Positions 5,958-8,205 of a DNA stretch of 8,205 nucleotides are shown piece after piece; within the stretch, counting starts at the first letter, position 1, and each line of letters starts with the position of its first letter. The translations under genes were made by a program, and so were the position numbers. Under the pieces are notes generated by a model, which saw only the letters and a program-made list of their open reading frames with translations, was not told where the DNA came from and searched no databases. This DNA is from an uncultured Clostridia bacterium (GTDB lineage Bacteria > Bacillota_A > Clostridia > Oscillospirales > Oscillospiraceae): the NCBI GenBank assembly GCA_947307375.1, contig CAMZIX010000058.1, positions 1 to 8,205 of the forward strand. Direction: 5' to 3'.

Positions 5958-6365
5958 TTATCCGATGCGCTTCCAGGCGGCAGGGTATTCCTCCGGAGAC
6001 CAGACGTTGCCGTCCGCGAGGCTTTCGTAGACCGCGCCGTTTTCATCGGGATAGCGCACGCGGTCTCCCCTGCCGTAGGCGTCCTGCGCACCGAGCGGGC
6101 GGCGCCAGACGGGGATCTCGCCGGGCTTTGCCACCTCGGCGAACAGCGCGGGCACCGCAGCGGGCGTCCAGTCGGGCTGACTGGTGTGCGGCTGCAGCAC
6201 GCGGTAGAGCCTGGCGCCGTACCGGACGCGCGCGCCGGCGGCGTAGGCAAGGCCGACCGCCCAGACCGGAAACAGCTCGACCGCTTCCAGGGCGTCGCCG
6301 TCGCCGAGCGAGGCCGCCGCCTTGTGCATCATCGTGCGCAGTTCATAGACGTGCTCTCTTTTCAT
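5958..6365 (-). CDS. Phage protein with two chitin-binding-like (CBM5/12) modules
   Basis: 135 residues. After an N-terminal helix (MKREHVYELRTMMHKAAASL) and a dALxxxelFPvW motif (24-35), module 1 covers about 35-77 (YAAGARVRYG, LYRVLQPHTSQPDW at 53-66, then PALF) and module 2 covers about 87-131 (YGRGDRVRYP, AVYESLADGNVWSP, YPAAWKRI). This duplicated aromatic pattern of Y-G-V-Y/F-L-H-W-P is that of chitin-binding type 3 modules and is common in small proteins at the distal end of Firmicutes prophage tail regions. Its likely role is binding surface glycans as a tail or lysis-cassette accessory; no catalytic domain is present. It overlaps the preceding gene by 4 bases (ATGA), and its ribosome site GGAGGT (6371-6376) lies inside the end of that gene. 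It is the last gene of the cluster. Confidence 0.82.
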   Translation of the reverse strand: MKREHVYELRTMMHKAAASLGDGDALEAVELFPVWAVGLAYAAGARVRYGARLYRVLQPHTSQPDWTPAAVPALFAEVAKPGEIPVWRRPLGAQDAYGRGDRVRYPDENGAVYESLADGNVWSPEEYPAAWKRIG

Positions 6366-6625
6366 TCAACACCTCCGAAAAGGATCCCAAAGGCCTCCGC
6401 GTCGTCGATCTCTTCCTCCTCCGGCTCCGGCTCGGACGGGGCTTCGGCGAGCTCCCAGTCCAGCGTATCGGCGCGAAGCAGATAAGCGTAGCCATTGGGC
6501 GCGACGGGAGCGGAACGGATGACGGCCAGAATGGAGTTGTACTCTTCTTCGGTGATTTCAATCTGTCCGAAGCCTGTGGACAGGGCGGCAATATAGCCGT
6601 CAATAGTATTTTTGTAGTATCTCAT
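6362..6625 (-). CDS. Small acidic phage protein, unknown function
   Basis: 87 residues. The N-terminal half, MRYYKNTIDGYIAALSTGFG, and the ITEEEYNSILAVIRSAP segment (24-40) look like the small XkdX/tail-accessory type proteins that sit after tail fibres in Firmicutes prophages. Residues 63-76 are an acidic, Pro/Glu-rich stretch (SEPEPEEEEIDD), and the end is Gly-rich (FGILFGGVE). The ATG directly follows the stop of the upstream gene (TAAATG at 6623-6628), and its stop overlaps the next start, so translation is probably coupled. The ribosome site is weak (GGGGTGA, about 9 bases before the start). No enzyme motif is visible. Its upstream part shares the lowered GC of the preceding gene. Confidence 0.75.
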   Translation of the reverse strand: MRYYKNTIDGYIAALSTGFGQIEITEEEYNSILAVIRSAPVAPNGYAYLLRADTLDWELAEAPSEPEPEEEEIDDAEAFGILFGGVE

Positions 6626-7153
6626 TTACGTTGTCACCCCAATCAGAAGCCAATGCACAGTTTCGCCCGCTTTCCACTTATACCCGGAATAACCGACTTT
6701 TAGCTGAGTCGATGAAATGGTTTGTACCGTGTTGCTTTTCCAGCTATGACCGTTTGCGTTCGAGTCTAAATAAAATCCGCAAATATCTCCGCCGCCATAT
6801 GAGCAGGGCCAAAACCGCGCGAAACGCTGGGCAAACCAATTAGCGTTAACCTTTTCATATTCCGTGGTATGCTCGCGGTCTGGCCACCCGTTATAGTCGG
6901 TCGTGCCGTAAGAGCCAATAATACACTTCCAGCTTGTCGCGTCTACTGTGATAACAAGGTTCTGCACATCAGACGCAGGCGTAATGCTCCCGCTTAAAAC
7001 AGCGAAAGGCCACTCAAGAGAGCCGCTTGGGATATTCCCGATTGCCAGAACGAAATCGGCGGGGAACTCCAGTTGTACCGAAGTGCCGCCTCTGGTGCGG
7101 ATCGCGTCCGCGACGGCCTCAAGGCTGCTGTCGGATACGACGTAATCGCTCAT
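6626..7153 (-). CDS. Phage tail fibre/receptor-binding-like protein with low-GC distal part
   Basis: 175 residues. The N-terminal 42 residues, with SLEAVADAIRTRGGTSVQL and FPADFVLAIGNIP, form the short module that starts many Firmicutes prophage tail proteins (L.AIADAIR.K.G....L.FP.DF...I..I). Residues from about 48 to 175 are Trp-, Tyr- and Gly-rich beta-type sequence (SWKCIIGSYGT, FARFWPCSYGGGDICGFYLD, VGYSGYKWKAGETVHWLLIG), as expected of a tip or adhesin domain, but I recognise no named family. G+C counted by eye at 6631-6780 is 69 of 150 (46%), against 83 of 120 (69%) at 7201-7320, so the distal part looks recently acquired. Its start overlaps the stop of the upstream gene by one base (TGATG), with GGGGGTGAG as ribosome site. 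Confidence 0.75.
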   Translation of the reverse strand: MSDYVVSDSSLEAVADAIRTRGGTSVQLEFPADFVLAIGNIPSGSLEWPFAVLSGSITPASDVQNLVITVDATSWKCIIGSYGTTDYNGWPDREHTTEYEKVNANWFAQRFARFWPCSYGGGDICGFYLDSNANGHSWKSNTVQTISSTQLKVGYSGYKWKAGETVHWLLIGVTT

Positions 7154-7779
7154 CAGAAGCTCACCCCCACGGCGCTCGGCAGCGCCTGCAGCACCGCCGC
7201 GACCAGGTCAACATCGGGCGGATTGGGCCGGAGGCCGCTGTTGGTCCAGCTCAGCACGCCATCCGAAGAGATGCTCGGCGTGAAGCTCACGCCGTCGCGG
7301 CCCGGGATCCCGATGGGGCCTCTCTCGCCGTCGGCGCCGTCCCGGCCGTTGAAAACGCCGCGCTCCGCGTCCTCCCGCAGGCGGGCCGCGATCGCCGACA
7401 TCTGCGCCGTCAGGTCCATGATCTGAGCCAGCAGGCTCTGCGTCTGCTCCTGCGCGGGCTGCTGCGACAGCTCGGCGCCGGCCAGAATCTCGCCGCAGTT
7501 GACCCAAACCGTCGGGATCACGCAGCCCCCGCCGTCCAGACCGTAGACCCCGATCTTCAGCGAATCGCCCGCCCGCGCCAGACATTCGGCCGGGATGCAG
7601 AACTCCTCGTCGCGCAGCAGCAGATCCACGCTGCGGCTGCCGGCCAGCACCGCCGTCTTCTGCAGTCCGTCCCAGGCGGAATCGAAGCGCAGCCGACAGC
7701 GCAGACCGACGCGTCCGCTCGTCAGCACTTCGCTCCGCAGCAGGCGCGCGCCGGCCGCGGAGACTTCGATCTCAATCAT
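7153..7779 (-). CDS. BppU-like baseplate/tail protein with collagen-like stretch
   Basis: 208 residues. Residues 1-102 form a beta-rich domain (VGLRCRLRFDSAWDGLQKTA, DEEFCIPAECL, LKIGVYGLDGGGCVIPTVWV, GEILAGAE) of the type at the start of Firmicutes phage upper baseplate/collar proteins. Residues of about 107-141 look like a coiled coil. Residues 145-165 are seven Gly-X-Y triplets (G at 145, 148, 151, 154, 157, 160, 163), a short collagen-like trimer stalk. The end, DGVSFTPSISSDGVLSWTNSGLRPNPPDVDL, is the common tail module after such repeats. The arrangement suggests a trimeric spike linker. The ATG at 7777-7779 has a perfect AAAGGAGG (7788-7795), 8 bases upstream. It is the first gene of the four-gene cluster; nothing phage-like precedes it, since eno is divergent next door. 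Confidence 0.82.
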   Translation of the reverse strand: MIEIEVSAAGARLLRSEVLTSGRVGLRCRLRFDSAWDGLQKTAVLAGSRSVDLLLRDEEFCIPAECLARAGDSLKIGVYGLDGGGCVIPTVWVNCGEILAGAELSQQPAQEQTQSLLAQIMDLTAQMSAIAARLREDAERGVFNGRDGADGERGPIGIPGRDGVSFTPSISSDGVLSWTNSGLRPNPPDVDLVAAVLQALPSAVGVSF

Positions 7780-7872
7780 TTGCTTTTCCTCCTTTGCATG
7801 CCGGGTCGGGGCCGGCGCCGCATCCGATCGGTCCCCCTCGCCGCGGCGGACCCGCGCCCCTTCCCTGCCTCT

Positions 7873-7901
7873 GTCATAGCACCGTCCGCCGCACAGAACA
7901 A
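7873..7901 (-). promoter_or_regulatory. Possible promoter of the tail-gene cluster
   Basis: On the minus strand, TTGTTC (7896-7901), a 17-bp spacer and TATGAC (7873-7878), with TGC just before the -10 as an extended element. It would give a leader of about 85 nt, GC-rich. The -35 and -10 each depart from consensus, so this is tentative. Confidence 0.4.
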
Positions 7902-7938
7902 TGACATCTTTTCTCCCAACTCCGCCGCGCGGCGCTCT

Positions 7939-7956
7939 GTGTAAAACTTTTCACAA
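7939..7956. promoter_or_regulatory. Rex-like operator candidate upstream of eno
   Basis: Read on the minus strand, TTGTGAA-AAGT-TTTACAC. It matches the Rex pattern TTGTGAA-N4-TTCACAA at 12 of 14 fixed positions. Rex is the redox (NADH/NAD+) sensing repressor of Firmicutes. The site lies between the divergent eno and tail-cluster promoters, about 40 bp upstream of the eno -10, which is further than usual for direct repression. No rex gene is in view. Confidence 0.35.
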
Positions 7957-7994
7957 AGCCGCGTAATTTTTTCTTTCCTTTTGGCAGATGATAG

Positions 7995-8205
<211 letters not shown>

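Noticed and set aside
5801..6250. N-terminal extension of vanZ to 6250 in the same open frame
   Set aside because: The extension would run through the consensus promoter, the terminator and the end of the chitin-binding-like gene, while a strong ribosome site precedes the ATG at 5798-5800.
6626..7153. Diversity-generating retroelement target in the fibre-like gene
   Set aside because: I see no reverse transcriptase, no template repeat and no adenine-biased variable copy in the window, and the C-terminus does not show the usual C-type lectin pattern.

Overview
The window looks like a chromosomal stretch from a GC-rich, low-oxygen Firmicute, most likely a Clostridia/Oscillospiraceae-type gut anaerobe. 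This is an inference from several things: strong AGGAGG-type ribosome binding sites, sigma-A promoters close to TTGACA-17-TATAAT standing out in GC-rich DNA, an ATP-dependent PEP carboxykinase, a short two-gene SufC/SufB pair of the kind found in anaerobes, and prophage tail genes of Firmicutes type. No RNA gene or CRISPR array is visible.

Layout. (1) 1-963: the 5' end of pckA (minus strand, cut by the window edge), with a very good promoter, and behind it a bidirectional hairpin terminator. (2) 964-2355: a secreted protein (minus) with a signal peptide, a papain/C39-like Cys-His-Asp domain, an SH3-like domain and an unrecognised C-terminal domain. It has its own consensus promoter. (3) 2485-5267: a divergent plus-strand operon of four genes: a TIGR04076-type small Cys-rich protein, a histidine phosphatase, a SufC-like ABC ATPase and a short SufB-like scaffold. 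It ends in a 12-bp-stem terminator that also serves the convergent vanZ. (4) 5270-5898: a vanZ-family membrane protein gene (minus). It is bracketed by two imperfect direct repeats rich in TTACGTAA/TTACATAA boxes and read from a perfect consensus promoter lying just outside the repeats. (5) 5921-7779: a four-gene, overlapping minus-strand cluster of phage tail-tip type. In transcription order it holds a baseplate/BppU-like protein with a short collagen-like stretch, a tail-fibre-like protein with a low-GC distal part, a small acidic protein and a chitin-binding-like two-module protein. No capsid, tape-measure, holin or lysin gene accompanies it. (6) 7780-8205: a divergent intergenic region with a possible Rex-like operator and the start of eno (enolase).

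How they fit together: pckA and eno are central carbon metabolism genes around PEP. The sufC-sufB pair is a minimal Fe-S cluster assembly module without a cysteine desulfurase in view. The accessory material (vanZ cassette and orphan tail genes) lies as a block of about 2.5 kb between sufB and eno. That block is the most unusual part of the window, above all the repeat-bounded vanZ unit placed downstream of a perfect outward promoter, and the tail-gene island that has its own terminator but no rest-of-phage.
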